DNA from: an uncultured Pelagibacteraceae bacterium
Lineage (GTDB): Bacteria; Pseudomonadota; Alphaproteobacteria; Pelagibacterales; AG-422-B15
Direction of reading: 5' to 3'
Length of the DNA stretch: 34,234 nucleotides
NCBI GenBank assembly: GCA_902589175.1
Contig: CACIRX010000010.1
Coordinates: 1-34,234, forward strand
In this document: piece by piece, positions 21,722 to 32,195 of the stretch
Numbering within the stretch: position 1 is the first letter of the stretch
Layout: every line of letters begins with the position of its first letter
Position numbers and translations under genes: made by a program
The notes under the pieces: model-generated
Seen by the model: only the letters and a program-made list of their open reading frames with translations
Databases searched by the model: none
Told to the model about the DNA's origin: nothing

Positions 21722-22423
21722 ATGAATATACAAAATAAACTTCGGATTGCATTGCCAAGTAAAGGTAGATTGAGAACAGACATGGAGTCTTTGTTTGAAG
21801 AAAAAAAAATAATTTTTAGTAATCTTGAAAATGATAGAGAGTATATTGCAGCAATAGAGGGTCTTGATAATGCAATTGTTTATTTCTTAAGTGCTAAAGA
21901 AATTACAAATCGACTTGATGAAGGATCCATTCATGTTGGTTTAACTGGTGACGATTTAGTACAAGAAAAAATAACTAATTATAACCAGAAGGTTTCAAAA
22001 AAACTTAAGTTAAATTTTGGTAAAGCAAATTTAGTTGTTGCTATACCAGAAATATGGATTGATGTAATGACAATGGCCGACTTAGAAGAAATCTGTCATT
22101 TGCACAGAACTAAATTCTCTAAAAGACTTAGAGTTGCAACAAAGTATAAGAATTTGACAAATGAATATTTTTCAAATTGTGGGGTTGTTGATTATAGGAC
22201 TGTAGAAAGTGATGGATCAACCGAGAGTGCTCCATTCAATGGTTTTGCAGAAATAATTACTGACATCACATCATCAGGAGAAACATTAAGAGCTAATAAT
22301 CTAAGAGTACTTGATGATGGACTTATACTAGAGTCTTCTGCTAACATTTTTACTTCAAATGTAGCTGAGTGGAATACAAATTTAGAAAATACACTCAATT
22401 ATTTAATAGATAGGATTTCATAA
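21722..22423 (+). CDS. hisG: ATP phosphoribosyltransferase catalytic subunit, short form
   Basis: 233 residues: the short HisG that lacks the C-terminal regulatory domain, matching the presence of hisZ. IALPSKGRLR at the N-terminus, HVGLTGDDLVQEK, RVATKYKNLTNEYF and the PRPP-binding region ESDGSTESAPFNGFAEIITD are conserved. It joins ATP and PRPP in the first step of histidine synthesis in the cytoplasm. The gene ends at the strong terminator at 22422-22450, so it closes the hisSZG operon. Confidence 0.95.
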   Translation: MNIQNKLRIALPSKGRLRTDMESLFEEKKIIFSNLENDREYIAAIEGLDNAIVYFLSAKEITNRLDEGSIHVGLTGDDLVQEKITNYNQKVSKKLKLNFGKANLVVAIPEIWIDVMTMADLEEICHLHRTKFSKRLRVATKYKNLTNEYFSNCGVVDYRTVESDGSTESAPFNGFAEIITDITSSGETLRANNLRVLDDGLILESSANIFTSNVAEWNTNLENTLNYLIDRIS

Positions 22424-22450
22424 AAAAACCCGGCTAGGCCGGGTTTTTTT
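22422..22450. terminator. Bidirectional rho-independent terminator between hisG and groEL
   Basis: A perfect 13-bp stem of seven A-T pairs and six G-C pairs (arms AAAAAAACCCGGC and GCCGGGTTTTTTT) with a TAG loop. The T-run on each strand follows the GC stem, so it serves both convergent operons: hisSZG from the left and groES-groEL from the right. Confidence 0.95.
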
Positions 22451-22473
22451 AGATTAGCTTTAATGAGCTCAAC

Positions 22474-24138
<1,665 letters not shown>

Positions 24139-24145
24139 TTAATAT

Positions 24146-24460
24146 TTATTTTTTCTTTTTTGATTTAGATTTTGTATCTATAACGCCCATGATGTCTGAC
24201 TCTTTCATAATACAGAGTTCTTCACCATCAACCTTTACTTCTGTTCCAGACCACTTACCAAAAAGAACGATATCGCCAACCTTTAGATCAAGCGGTGTTA
24301 CTTTACCGTCTTCACTTTTAGTTCCATTTCCTACGGCTACAATTTGGCCTTCTTGAGGTTTTTCCTGAGCAGTGTCTGGTATGATAATACCGCCTGCTGT
24401 TTTCTCTTCAGTATCCAGTCTTCTAACGAGTACACGATCGTGTAAAGGTCTAAAATTCAT
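24146..24460 (-). CDS. groES: Co-chaperonin GroES (Hsp10)
   Basis: 104 residues, slightly longer than the usual 95-97 because of a Lys/Ser-rich tail ([10 protein letters not shown]). It has [20 protein letters not shown], the mobile loop [16 protein letters not shown] and the [17 protein letters not shown] roof region. GroES caps GroEL rings. Its promoter region (24461-24540) holds a strong TTGACA/TATATG pair with features of an RpoH promoter and no CIRCE repeat. The ATG follows an AGGAG ribosome-binding site by 8 bp. Confidence 0.98.
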   Translation of the reverse strand: MNFRPLHDRVLVRRLDTEEKTAGGIIIPDTAQEKPQEGQIVAVGNGTKSEDGKVTPLDLKVGDIVLFGKWSGTEVKVDGEELCIMKESDIMGVIDTKSKSKKKK

Positions 24461-24505
24461 GTCTTAATCTCCTAAATATGTTTACACAAAGCTTAATTAC
24501 CTAGG

Positions 24506-24535
24506 CATATAGTGATCTAGGGCAAGTGTGTCAAG
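24506..24535 (-). promoter_or_regulatory. groESL promoter (heat-shock type, overlapping sigma-70)
   Basis: On the minus strand CTTGACA (-35) and CTATATG (-10), with 17 bp between TTGACA (24529-24534) and TATATG (24506-24511). The flanking C at the -35 and the leading C of the -10 fit alphaproteobacterial RpoH promoters (CTTGAC/CTATAT), and the same hexamers serve sigma-70 well. No TTAGCACTC-N9-GAGTGCTAA (CIRCE) is present up to the SDR gene. Confidence 0.7.
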
Positions 24536-24596
24536 GGGTGGAAAAAATTTCGATTTTATTGGAATTAGTAAAAAAACGAGTATTTTCAATAATTTG

Positions 24597-25364
24597 CTAT
24601 TGTTCTGATTCACCGCCATCAATTACGATGTTTTGACCAGTCATAAAAGATCCAGCTTCAGAAGCCAAATATACTGCAGCACCTGCAATTTCGTCAGGCA
24701 TTCCTATCCTTTTTAAAGCTGCTTTGGCAGTCATAGATTTTAAAATACTCTCGTTCTCCCATAAAGCTCTAGCAAAATCAGTTTTTATTAAACCAGGTGA
24801 GATACAATTTGCACGAATATTATCTCTTCCATATTCCACTGATATATTTCTTGCCAACTGGGAATCCGCAGCTTTTGATATAGCATAAGCACCCAACATG
24901 CTGTTGCCGCGCAAACCTGCGATCGAGGAAATAATTATAATTGAACCATTTTTCATTTTGATCATATCTGGGAGCACCTCATTACAGAGCCAAAAATTAC
25001 TTTGCACGTTTGACTTCATTATTTTTTCAAACGCCTCGTCAGGTATATTATTTGATGGTCCAAAATATGGATTGATTGCAGCATTACATACAAGAGTGGA
25101 AATATTGCCACAGAAGTCTAACGATTTTTTGTAAAGATTTTTTAATTGCTCTTTGTCCGAAATATTACATGAAATTGCCGTTGCATGTCCCTCTCCAAAT
25201 GTATCATTTATCTCTTTAGCGACTGCTTCACATGCATCAAGCTTTCGACTTGTGATAATGACTTTTGCACCATGCTCTGCCATTCTGTAGGCTATAGCTT
25301 TGCCTATTCCTCTCGAAGATCCTGTGATTATAGCATTTTTATCTTTTAAGTTAAAAAGTGTCAT
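24597..25364 (-). CDS. SDR family oxidoreductase
   Basis: 255 residues, classical short-chain dehydrogenase. The cofactor motif TGSSRGIGKA is at residues 15-24, VCNAAINP follows, and the catalytic set is Ser in IISSIAG with the Tyr/Lys in YAISKAA. Basic residues after the second strand (TSRKLDA) suggest NADP(H). The C-terminus FMTGQNIVIDGGES is common to FabG-like and glucose/ribitol-type members. The substrate is unknown. It sits upstream of groES on the same strand with its own stop 137 bp before groES, and is divergent from the HAD gene (64 bp apart). The groES promoter lies between them, so cotranscription is not needed. Confidence 0.87.
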   Translation of the reverse strand: MTLFNLKDKNAIITGSSRGIGKAIAYRMAEHGAKVIITSRKLDACEAVAKEINDTFGEGHATAISCNISDKEQLKNLYKKSLDFCGNISTLVCNAAINPYFGPSNNIPDEAFEKIMKSNVQSNFWLCNEVLPDMIKMKNGSIIIISSIAGLRGNSMLGAYAISKAADSQLARNISVEYGRDNIRANCISPGLIKTDFARALWENESILKSMTAKAALKRIGMPDEIAGAAVYLASEAGSFMTGQNIVIDGGESEQ

Positions 25365-25428
25365 TTAATAAAATATCATAATAATTTATAAGAAGATTAT
25401 AAATTTATAGGATAATTTCAATATAATT

Positions 25429-26283
25429 ATGGAAATTAAAAAAATCGTAAGTGCTACTGAATTTTCACTTTCTTATAGAATCATACTTTGTGATCTTTGG
25501 GGCGTTATTCATAATGGTGTTGAAGTATTCTCTAATGCAAAATCCTATCTTGAGGCAATGAAGGAAAATAATATTGATGTTTATTTGATTTCTAATGCCC
25601 CGAGACCTGAAGAAGTAGTAAGAAATGGATTAATAAATAAACTTAATCTCAATCCCGAATTATTTAAAAAAATTTATACTTCAGGTGATACAGGCACACA
25701 GTACATAAATTCTAAAGTTCATGGACAATCATATTATCATTTGGGACCAGAAAAAGATTATGATTTGTTAGAAAATATAAATATTCAAAAAACTAATGAC
25801 ATAGAGTCCTCAGAATTTGTTGTCTGCACAGGCTTATATAATGACAACGATGAACACCCAGAGGACTACAAAAATATTTTTGAGGATTTTCTTAAACAAA
25901 ATTTAGAAATAGTATGCGTTAATCCAGATGAAATAGTCTACCGAGGTCAGGCACGCATATATTGTGCAGGTGCTCTTGGAAAATATTATGAAAAACTAGG
26001 AGGTAAAGTAACTTACTACGGAAAACCTTATCCAGAAATATATGATTTTGTAATGACTGATTTATTGTCTAAAGATACAACAAATAAAAACGAAATATTA
26101 GCTATAGGCGATAGCCTAAAAACAGATTGCTTAGGGGCACACAACTCGGATTTAGATTTTTTATTTATAAAAAATGGTATTCATAAAACTGAAATTGCAA
26201 ATGATGACGATTTAGTGAGAATATCAAAAGCTAATTTACCTGAAACTTGCAAAACTCTAATATATACTGAAATTTTAAATTAA
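25429..26283 (+). CDS. HAD-IIA hydrolase, TIGR01459 type
   Basis: 284 residues. Motif I is CDLWGVIHNG: the nucleophile D22 is present, but the usual second aspartate is Trp (DxW), which is the form of the alphaproteobacterial TIGR01459 group. Motif II is in YLISNAPRPEE, motif III in YYGKPYPEIYD, and motif IV reads AIGDSLKTDCLGAHNSDLDF. The IIA cap lies between about residues 85 and 190. Phosphatase activity on an unknown substrate is the family expectation; loss of the general-acid aspartate could alter or slow it. It is followed by ribF after 7 bp, so a role around flavin phosphates is possible but not supported by more than adjacency. Confidence 0.85.
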   Translation: MEIKKIVSATEFSLSYRIILCDLWGVIHNGVEVFSNAKSYLEAMKENNIDVYLISNAPRPEEVVRNGLINKLNLNPELFKKIYTSGDTGTQYINSKVHGQSYYHLGPEKDYDLLENINIQKTNDIESSEFVVCTGLYNDNDEHPEDYKNIFEDFLKQNLEIVCVNPDEIVYRGQARIYCAGALGKYYEKLGGKVTYYGKPYPEIYDFVMTDLLSKDTTNKNEILAIGDSLKTDCLGAHNSDLDFLFIKNGIHKTEIANDDDLVRISKANLPETCKTLIYTEILN

Positions 26284-26290
26284 TTAAAAA

Positions 26291-27250
26291 ATGAAAGTTT
26301 TTAAAAGTTTAAATAGAAGATCATTAAATTATACAAAGAGTTCTGTATTAATTATTGGAAATCTTGATGGAGTTCATAAAGGGCACCAATCAATAATTAA
26401 TTCAGCAAAAAAAATTACAAATAAACACAAAACAAAAATAGGTGTGTTACTTTTTGATCCGCATCCACGGAAATATTTTAACAAAAATATTAAAAGTTTC
26501 TTATTAACAGAGTTGAACGAACGTCTCGAAATCTTAAAATCTTACGGTATTGATTATGCAATAATAATAAAATTTAATAAAAGAATATCCTCTATGACAC
26601 CTAATGACTTTTGTAAAAAAATATTACTTAGAGGAATATCAATGAAATATATTTTAGTTGGTAAAAATTTTAAATTTGGAAATAAACGATCAGGCGACTA
26701 TAAGTTTCTTCTGAATTTTGGTAAAGAAAATCAATTTTATGTAAACCCGGTGAAATTATTAAAAACACCAAATTATCTTTTTAATAAAACAAAGATGAAA
26801 ATATATTCGTCTACAAATATTAGAAAGCTTATTTCAAACGGTAACGTAAAATTGGCAAAAAATTTTTTGGGAAACAATTTTAGTATAACTTCAAAAGTTA
26901 TAAAAGGAGATCAACGAGGCCGAAAAATTGGCGTTCCAACTGCTAATCTAAATATAAATGAATACGTGGCACCAAAATATGGAGTATATGCTATTGAAGC
27001 CTCATTCCTTAAAAATTCAAAGAAAAGAACTCTTAAAGGAATTGCGAATTTTGGTATCAGACCAACATTTCATAAGAACACTGAAATTTTGGAAGTTCAT
27101 CTATTTAGATTTAAATTGAATATTTATAATTCTTTGCTAAAAGTCGACTTTGTTGAATTTATAAGGCATGAAAAGAAATTTTCAGGAGTAGAGGCCTTAA
27201 AAAAACAGCTAAAATCAGATATATCTAAAGCACAAAAAATTCTAAATTAA
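26291..27250 (+). CDS. ribF: Bifunctional riboflavin kinase / FAD synthetase
   Basis: 319 residues, typical for RibF. The N-terminal FMN adenylyltransferase domain has GNLDGVHKGHQ (the HxGH nucleotidyl-transfer motif, with an unusual Leu in place of Phe in GNFDG), and VGKNFKFGNKRSGD, then YSSTNIRKLI. The C-terminal kinase domain has GDQRGRKIGVPTANLN, YGVYAI, GIANFGIRPT and EVHLF. It converts riboflavin to FMN and FAD in the cytoplasm. The gene is placed 5 bp ahead of ileS, reproducing the widespread ribF-ileS-lspA order. It is one of the most AT-rich and Lys/Asn-rich genes in the window. Confidence 0.95.
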   Translation: MKVFKSLNRRSLNYTKSSVLIIGNLDGVHKGHQSIINSAKKITNKHKTKIGVLLFDPHPRKYFNKNIKSFLLTELNERLEILKSYGIDYAIIIKFNKRISSMTPNDFCKKILLRGISMKYILVGKNFKFGNKRSGDYKFLLNFGKENQFYVNPVKLLKTPNYLFNKTKMKIYSSTNIRKLISNGNVKLAKNFLGNNFSITSKVIKGDQRGRKIGVPTANLNINEYVAPKYGVYAIEASFLKNSKKRTLKGIANFGIRPTFHKNTEILEVHLFRFKLNIYNSLLKVDFVEFIRHEKKFSGVEALKKQLKSDISKAQKILN

Positions 27251-27255
27251 GCAAA

Positions 27256-30069
27256 ATGAACACTAAAAATGATAAAATAGACTTTAGTGAAACTCTATTT
27301 TTACCAAAGACATCCTTTGCGATGCGTGCTGGCCTGCCTGAGCAAGAGCCAAAAATTCTAGATGGATGGTCAAAGGATAATATTTATGAAAAATTAAGGG
27401 AAAAATCAAAAAGTAGAAAAAAATTCGTATTACATGATGGCCCCCCTTACGCTAACGGCCATTTACACATGGGGCACGCCCTGAATAAAATACTAAAAGA
27501 CTTTGTTGTAAGATCACAACAAATGCTTGGAAATGACAGTTCTTACATTCCTGGCTGGGATTGTCATGGCTTGCCAATTGAGTGGAAAATAGAAGAACAA
27601 TATAGAGAACAGGGAAAGAATAAAGATGATGTCGATATTATAAAATTTAGAAAAGAATGCAGAGAATTTGCTGAAAAATGGATTGATATACAAAGAGAAG
27701 AATTTATTCGCTTAGGAATAAATGGAGATTGGTACTCTCCCTATACTACAATGTCAAATGAGGCAGAGTCTATAATTGTAAGAGAATTTTTTAAGTTTCT
27801 TGAGAACGAAAGTTTATATCGTGGGTCAAAGCCTGTTATGTGGTCAACTGTTGAAAAGACTGCATTAGCTGAAGCTGAGATTGAATATAAAGAACATAAA
27901 TCAACAACTATCTGCGTAAAGTTCCCAGTAAAAGAGAGTTCAGATACAAATTGTCAAGATGCATCCGTAATTATATGGACTACAACTCCATGGACAATTC
28001 CAGGAAACAGAGCAATTGCTTACAGTAAATCAATAACCTATTCAATGTTTGAAGTAGTAAGTTTAGAAGAACACAGTACTTTACAAGTTGGAGATAAAAT
28101 TATAATTGCAGATGAACTTTTAGATAATGTAAAAGTTCAATGCAAAATTAGAGAATTAAAAAAAATATCAGAAGTAAAAAACTTCGACAAAATTATTTGT
28201 AATCACCCTTTTAAAAAATCTGGTTATGATTTTGAGGTAAGAATTTTTGATGCTGATTTTGTTACTTTGGAGCAAGGCACGGGTTTTGTTCACATAGCAC
28301 CTGGCCATGGAGCTGATGACTATAATTTGGGTATTACAAATGGTATCGAAGTACCTGATACAGTAGATGAAAATGGTGAATACTTTCCCCACGTACCATT
28401 ATTTAATGGTAAAAAGATTTTTAATGAAGATGGATCAGATGCTGATGCAAACGTAGCAGTTATCATTGAGTTAAAAAAGCATGAAAATTTAGCAGGCAAG
28501 GGTTCATTGCGTCATAGCTACCCTCATTCATGGAGATCAAAAGCTCCTGTCATCTTTAGAAATACTCCTCAATGGTTTATCAGTATGGAAAAAAATCAAT
28601 TGAGAGAAAAAGCGTTAAACGAAATTGAAAAGGTTAAATGGTATCCAAAACAGGGAAAAAATAGAATTTATTCAATGATTGAAGAAAGACCTGATTGGGT
28701 AGTGTCAAGACAACGGGCATGGGGCGTACCTTTATCTATCTTTTACAATATAAAAACAGGAAAGCCGCTGATTGATAAAGAAATAAATGAAAAAATTATT
28801 AAACTTTATGAAAAAGAAGGTTCAGATGCGTGGTTTAAATATTCAAAAGAAGAATTATTAGGTTCAAATTATAATCCGGAAGAATATAAAAAAGTTAATG
28901 ATATTTTAGATGTATGGTTTGACTCAGGCTGTACACATGCATTTGTTTTAGATGGAAAAAATGATCAAATCTGGCCAGCATCTATTTATCTTGAAGGAAC
29001 AGATCAACACAGAGGTTGGTTTCATTCATCACTTTTAGAATCTTGTGGCACAAGAGGAGTTGCGCCTTATGAGTCCGTTTTAACTCACGGATTTATACTT
29101 CATGAAGATGGCCTAAAGATGAGTAAATCATCATCCAATACTGTCTCGCCAGCGGAGGTCATTGAAAAATCAGGCGCTGACATACTTAGGCTCTGGGTAG
29201 CAAGCAGTGATTACTCTGAGGATTTAAAGATTGGGCCTGAAATCATAAAAAGCAACATTGATAGCTATAGAAGACTCCGCAATACACTTCGTTTTATTTT
29301 AGGTAATTTATCAGATTTTGATCAAGACGAGAAAGTATCTGTGGATGAACTTGATGAATTAGATTTATATATTTTATCAGAATTAGAGAGTTTAAAAAAA
29401 GAAGTTATCTCAAACTATAAAATATTTGAGTATCAAAAAGTTTTTTCTGCGATATTTAATTTTTGTACAAACGACTTATCATCTTTCTATTTTGATGTAA
29501 GAAAAGATACTCTTTATTGTGACTCAAAAAATAACAAAGTAAGAAAATCTACTCGCACTGTTCTAGATATTTTATTTCACGATTTATTAAGTTTGCTTGC
29601 ACCAATACTCTGTTTTACCACTGAAGAAGCCTGGCAAAGTCGATTTGGATTTGAAAACAGCATACATGAAAAAGATTTTCCAAAATTAAATGATACTTTA
29701 ATAAATAAAAATTTATCAACTAAATGGGCAGTGTATAAAAAATTAAGAAAGGTCATTAACGGAGCAATCGAAGTGAAGAGAAAAGAAAAAATTCTTGGAT
29801 CCAGCCTTGAAGCTTCTGTTAAACTGTACATATCTAAAGATGAAATCGAAAAGATTGACCAAAAGGTATTAGAAAATATTTCAATTATTAGTGAATTAGA
29901 AATTGTAAATGACAAGCCCTCAAGTGACAGCTTTATATCTGAACTAGATAAAAACATCGGAGTGCAAGTAAGTAAAACCGATGGTGAAAAATGTGAGCGT
30001 TGTTGGAAATATTTTTCTAATTTAAAAGGTAACGTTTGCGATAGATGTCAAGAAGTGCTTAGTAAATGA
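27256..30069 (+). CDS. ileS: Isoleucyl-tRNA synthetase
   Basis: 937 residues, full length. Class I signature HMGH in PYANGHLHMGHALNKILKD, an editing domain with WTTTPWTIPGNRAIAY and HIAPGHGADDY, and KMSKS in DGLKMSKSSSNT. The C-terminal zinc-binding element CERCW...CDRC is present, which marks the bacterial type (mupirocin-sensitive group by architecture). It charges tRNA-Ile and edits Val. The stop overlaps the lspA start by 4 bp (ATGA). Confidence 0.98.
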   Translation: MNTKNDKIDFSETLFLPKTSFAMRAGLPEQEPKILDGWSKDNIYEKLREKSKSRKKFVLHDGPPYANGHLHMGHALNKILKDFVVRSQQMLGNDSSYIPGWDCHGLPIEWKIEEQYREQGKNKDDVDIIKFRKECREFAEKWIDIQREEFIRLGINGDWYSPYTTMSNEAESIIVREFFKFLENESLYRGSKPVMWSTVEKTALAEAEIEYKEHKSTTICVKFPVKESSDTNCQDASVIIWTTTPWTIPGNRAIAYSKSITYSMFEVVSLEEHSTLQVGDKIIIADELLDNVKVQCKIRELKKISEVKNFDKIICNHPFKKSGYDFEVRIFDADFVTLEQGTGFVHIAPGHGADDYNLGITNGIEVPDTVDENGEYFPHVPLFNGKKIFNEDGSDADANVAVIIELKKHENLAGKGSLRHSYPHSWRSKAPVIFRNTPQWFISMEKNQLREKALNEIEKVKWYPKQGKNRIYSMIEERPDWVVSRQRAWGVPLSIFYNIKTGKPLIDKEINEKIIKLYEKEGSDAWFKYSKEELLGSNYNPEEYKKVNDILDVWFDSGCTHAFVLDGKNDQIWPASIYLEGTDQHRGWFHSSLLESCGTRGVAPYESVLTHGFILHEDGLKMSKSSSNTVSPAEVIEKSGADILRLWVASSDYSEDLKIGPEIIKSNIDSYRRLRNTLRFILGNLSDFDQDEKVSVDELDELDLYILSELESLKKEVISNYKIFEYQKVFSAIFNFCTNDLSSFYFDVRKDTLYCDSKNNKVRKSTRTVLDILFHDLLSLLAPILCFTTEEAWQSRFGFENSIHEKDFPKLNDTLINKNLSTKWAVYKKLRKVINGAIEVKRKEKILGSSLEASVKLYISKDEIEKIDQKVLENISIISELEIVNDKPSSDSFISELDKNIGVQVSKTDGEKCERCWKYFSNLKGNVCDRCQEVLSK

Positions 30070-30581
30070 TACAAACCATTGGCAGATTTATATTTTTAAT
30101 ACTGGTTATTTTTGCTGCTGATCAACTCTCAAAGTTTTATGTAATCAATGCTTATAACATCGATGTATCAAATCTCAGTTCACAATATTTAACATCAATA
30201 AATAAATATCTTAATTTTCATTTGATATGGAATAAGGGCTTTGCATTTGGAATATTGCAAAATGAAATTTCGATGGTTAATTATATTTATATGTTTGTTA
30301 TGGCGATAATTGCTATAGCAGTATTTTTTTATGCGATCAGTATTAATAAAAAAATTTATTATTATGGATTTAGTTTAATTATAGGAGGAGCGCTTGGTAA
30401 CTTGCTCGACAGATATCAATATTCTGCTGTATTAGACTTTATAGATTTACATTATAATAATTATCATTGGTATGTATTCAATATAGCTGATATAACTATC
30501 ACGCTTGGCTGTATTTTGATTATTTTACTTGAGTTGTTCTCAAAAAAAGAAAATGATAAAATCGTTAAAAATGATACGTAA
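30066..30581 (+). CDS. lspA: Lipoprotein signal peptidase (signal peptidase II)
   Basis: 171 residues with four membrane helices. The first aspartate is in IFAADQLSKFYV, the catalytic pair lies in LGNLLDRY and VFNIADITITLG, and FHLIWNKGFAFGIL is the conserved N-x-GxAFG-like block. It cleaves signal peptides of diacylglyceryl-prolipoproteins in the inner membrane. The next gene encodes a lipoprotein and starts inside lspA, an enzyme-substrate pairing common in alphaproteobacteria. Confidence 0.95.
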   Translation: MIQTIGRFIFLILVIFAADQLSKFYVINAYNIDVSNLSSQYLTSINKYLNFHLIWNKGFAFGILQNEISMVNYIYMFVMAIIAIAVFFYAISINKKIYYYGFSLIIGGALGNLLDRYQYSAVLDFIDLHYNNYHWYVFNIADITITLGCILIILLELFSKKENDKIVKNDT

Positions 30582-31185
30582 CTATTTAATTATATTTTTT
30601 TTATTAATTTTTGCTGCTTGTACTAACAATACAGTCAGAGATTACACATCATTAAAGCAAAAAGCACTAGAGATACCTCCTGATTTTGAACTAACTCCAC
30701 CAGTTATTGGTGAAGAGGAATTAGAGGAGGCCGCGCCTACAGGTGAGCCAGCCGAAGATATTCAGGATATCATTACACAAGACTCATCCACCAGCGTGCC
30801 TAGTAATGCTGATACATCATCGTTAGACGAATTTATTGATAATAATTTTGGAAACGAGGATCAAAATATAAATAATTCAACTTTACCTGAGGATCCTATT
30901 AATGAGGTAATTGAAGATTCACTTGTTGAAAGTAATGAATTAGATGTTGTAACAAATGACGATAGCATTTTAGATACAACTGATAATATTGGTTTGAGCG
31001 AGGAAGAGTTTTTGGAAGGAATATCAAACACAGATGAAATTACATCACTTCCTGAAGAAGATCAGCTTAAACCAGAAATAATTGATGAAGCAATGTATGA
31101 TGATGCTCCTAGTTTTGATGAAAACGAAGATTTGAATGATCTTCTTAACAGGGTGGATGACTTACTTAATTCATATTCAAATTAA
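30553..31185 (+). CDS. DUF3035/BamF-like outer-membrane lipoprotein
   Basis: About 210 residues from the ATG at 30553; the frame is open from 30529, and an ATG at 30571 is also possible. The N-terminus KSLKMIRNYLIIFFLLIFAAC has a lipobox (FAAC) cleaved by LspA, whose gene it overlaps. Just after it lies SLKQKALEIPPDFELTPP; this LPPDFxLxPP-like segment is the hallmark of DUF3035, described as BamF of the alphaproteobacterial BAM complex, and resembles the BamD-binding N-terminus of BamC. The rest is highly acidic, with runs of Glu, Asp, Ser and Asn and no obvious fold, so it should be largely disordered in the periplasm. Position behind lspA agrees with the family. Orthology to BamF is probable, not certain. 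Confidence 0.72.
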   Translation: MIKSLKMIRNYLIIFFLLIFAACTNNTVRDYTSLKQKALEIPPDFELTPPVIGEEELEEAAPTGEPAEDIQDIITQDSSTSVPSNADTSSLDEFIDNNFGNEDQNINNSTLPEDPINEVIEDSLVESNELDVVTNDDSILDTTDNIGLSEEEFLEGISNTDEITSLPEEDQLKPEIIDEAMYDDAPSFDENEDLNDLLNRVDDLLNSYSN

Positions 31186-31196
31186 TTATTCTATAA

Positions 31197-32195
31197 ATGT
31201 TTAAGTTTTTTAGAGATCCAAAATGGTTTTTATGGGCATACATCGGTTCAGCTATTATCTTATCATCTCTGTGGGTTCAGGTTCAAATTGATGTAAAAAT
31301 TAATGAATGGTTTGGTGAGTTTTACGACATGATACAGGAAGCCTTGTCTGCTCCTAATGCCATCACAATTGAAGAATATTGGGCAAGTTTATTATCCTTT
31401 ATAACACTAGCAGGAATGTATGTAGCAGTTGCAGTCCTTGTAAGTTATTTTACTAATCACTTTTTATTTAGATGGAGAACTGCCATGGTTGAGTGGTATC
31501 ACTCTGTCTATGATAAGGCGCGTAAGATTGAGGGCGCGTCACAAAGAGTTCAAGAGGATACCATAAAGTTTTCAAGAATTATGGAGTCCCTTGGTACAAG
31601 TTTGATTGAAGCTTTAATGATCCTGGTAGAATTTATGCCAATACTGTTTGGCTTGAGTATTGGAATTCCAATATTTTTCTTTGGTGAATGGGAGTATGGT
31701 TTAGTCGTTGGTGCATTATTATGGTCTATAGGAGGAACATTATTTTTAATTGGACTTGGTTTAATTTTAAGGCTTGTTGGTATTGAATACGATTTACAAA
31801 AACAAGAAGCGGCATACAGAAAAATGTTAGTAATTGCTGAAGATGATGAAACGGTAAGACCAAAAACCCTTGAGGAATTGTTTGATGATGTTAGGCAAAT
31901 TCATTTTTTAAGTTATATAAGGTATCTATATTTCGATATTGGTCGTATTGCATTTTTACAGGCAAATGTTTTATCAGCTTATGTATTTTTAGCCCCTGCA
32001 ATTGTTGCTGGGGTAGTTACTCTTGGTGTAATGCAGCAAATAATCAGGGCATTTGGTAGAGTTGAGGGGTCAATGCAATATCTTCTTAAAGCCTGGCCAA
32101 CAATTATTGAACTTGCAAGTGTTTATAAAAGATTGAGAGAGTTTGAAAGACAAATAGATCAAGCAACCGTAACAGCTGGTCAGGAAGTGCGATGA
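31197..32195 (+). CDS. BacA/SbmA-like peptide transporter, short form
   Basis: 332 residues, against about 400 for E. coli SbmA. It has the family blocks INEWFGEFYDMIQEALSAP, FRWRTAMVEWYHSVYDKAR, IEGASQRVQEDTIKFSRIME, EDDETVRPKTLEELFDDVR and RYLYFDIGRIAFLQ, and ends SVYKRLREFERQI. The start at 31197 (MFKFFRDPKWFLWAYIGSAI) corresponds to about residue 75 of SbmA, so the first two membrane segments and their loop are missing; four to six helices remain. It is an ABC-like proton-driven importer of peptides and modified peptides in known members, lacking a nucleotide-binding domain here. It follows the BamF-like gene by 11 bp and overlaps pgi by 4 bp. Confidence 0.85.
   Translation: MFKFFRDPKWFLWAYIGSAIILSSLWVQVQIDVKINEWFGEFYDMIQEALSAPNAITIEEYWASLLSFITLAGMYVAVAVLVSYFTNHFLFRWRTAMVEWYHSVYDKARKIEGASQRVQEDTIKFSRIMESLGTSLIEALMILVEFMPILFGLSIGIPIFFFGEWEYGLVVGALLWSIGGTLFLIGLGLILRLVGIEYDLQKQEAAYRKMLVIAEDDETVRPKTLEELFDDVRQIHFLSYIRYLYFDIGRIAFLQANVLSAYVFLAPAIVAGVVTLGVMQQIIRAFGRVEGSMQYLLKAWPTIIELASVYKRLREFERQIDQATVTAGQEVR

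Noticed and set aside
24461..24596. CIRCE element ahead of groES.
   Set aside because: Neither TTAGCACTC nor GAGTGCTAA nor a close variant with a 9-bp spacing is present.
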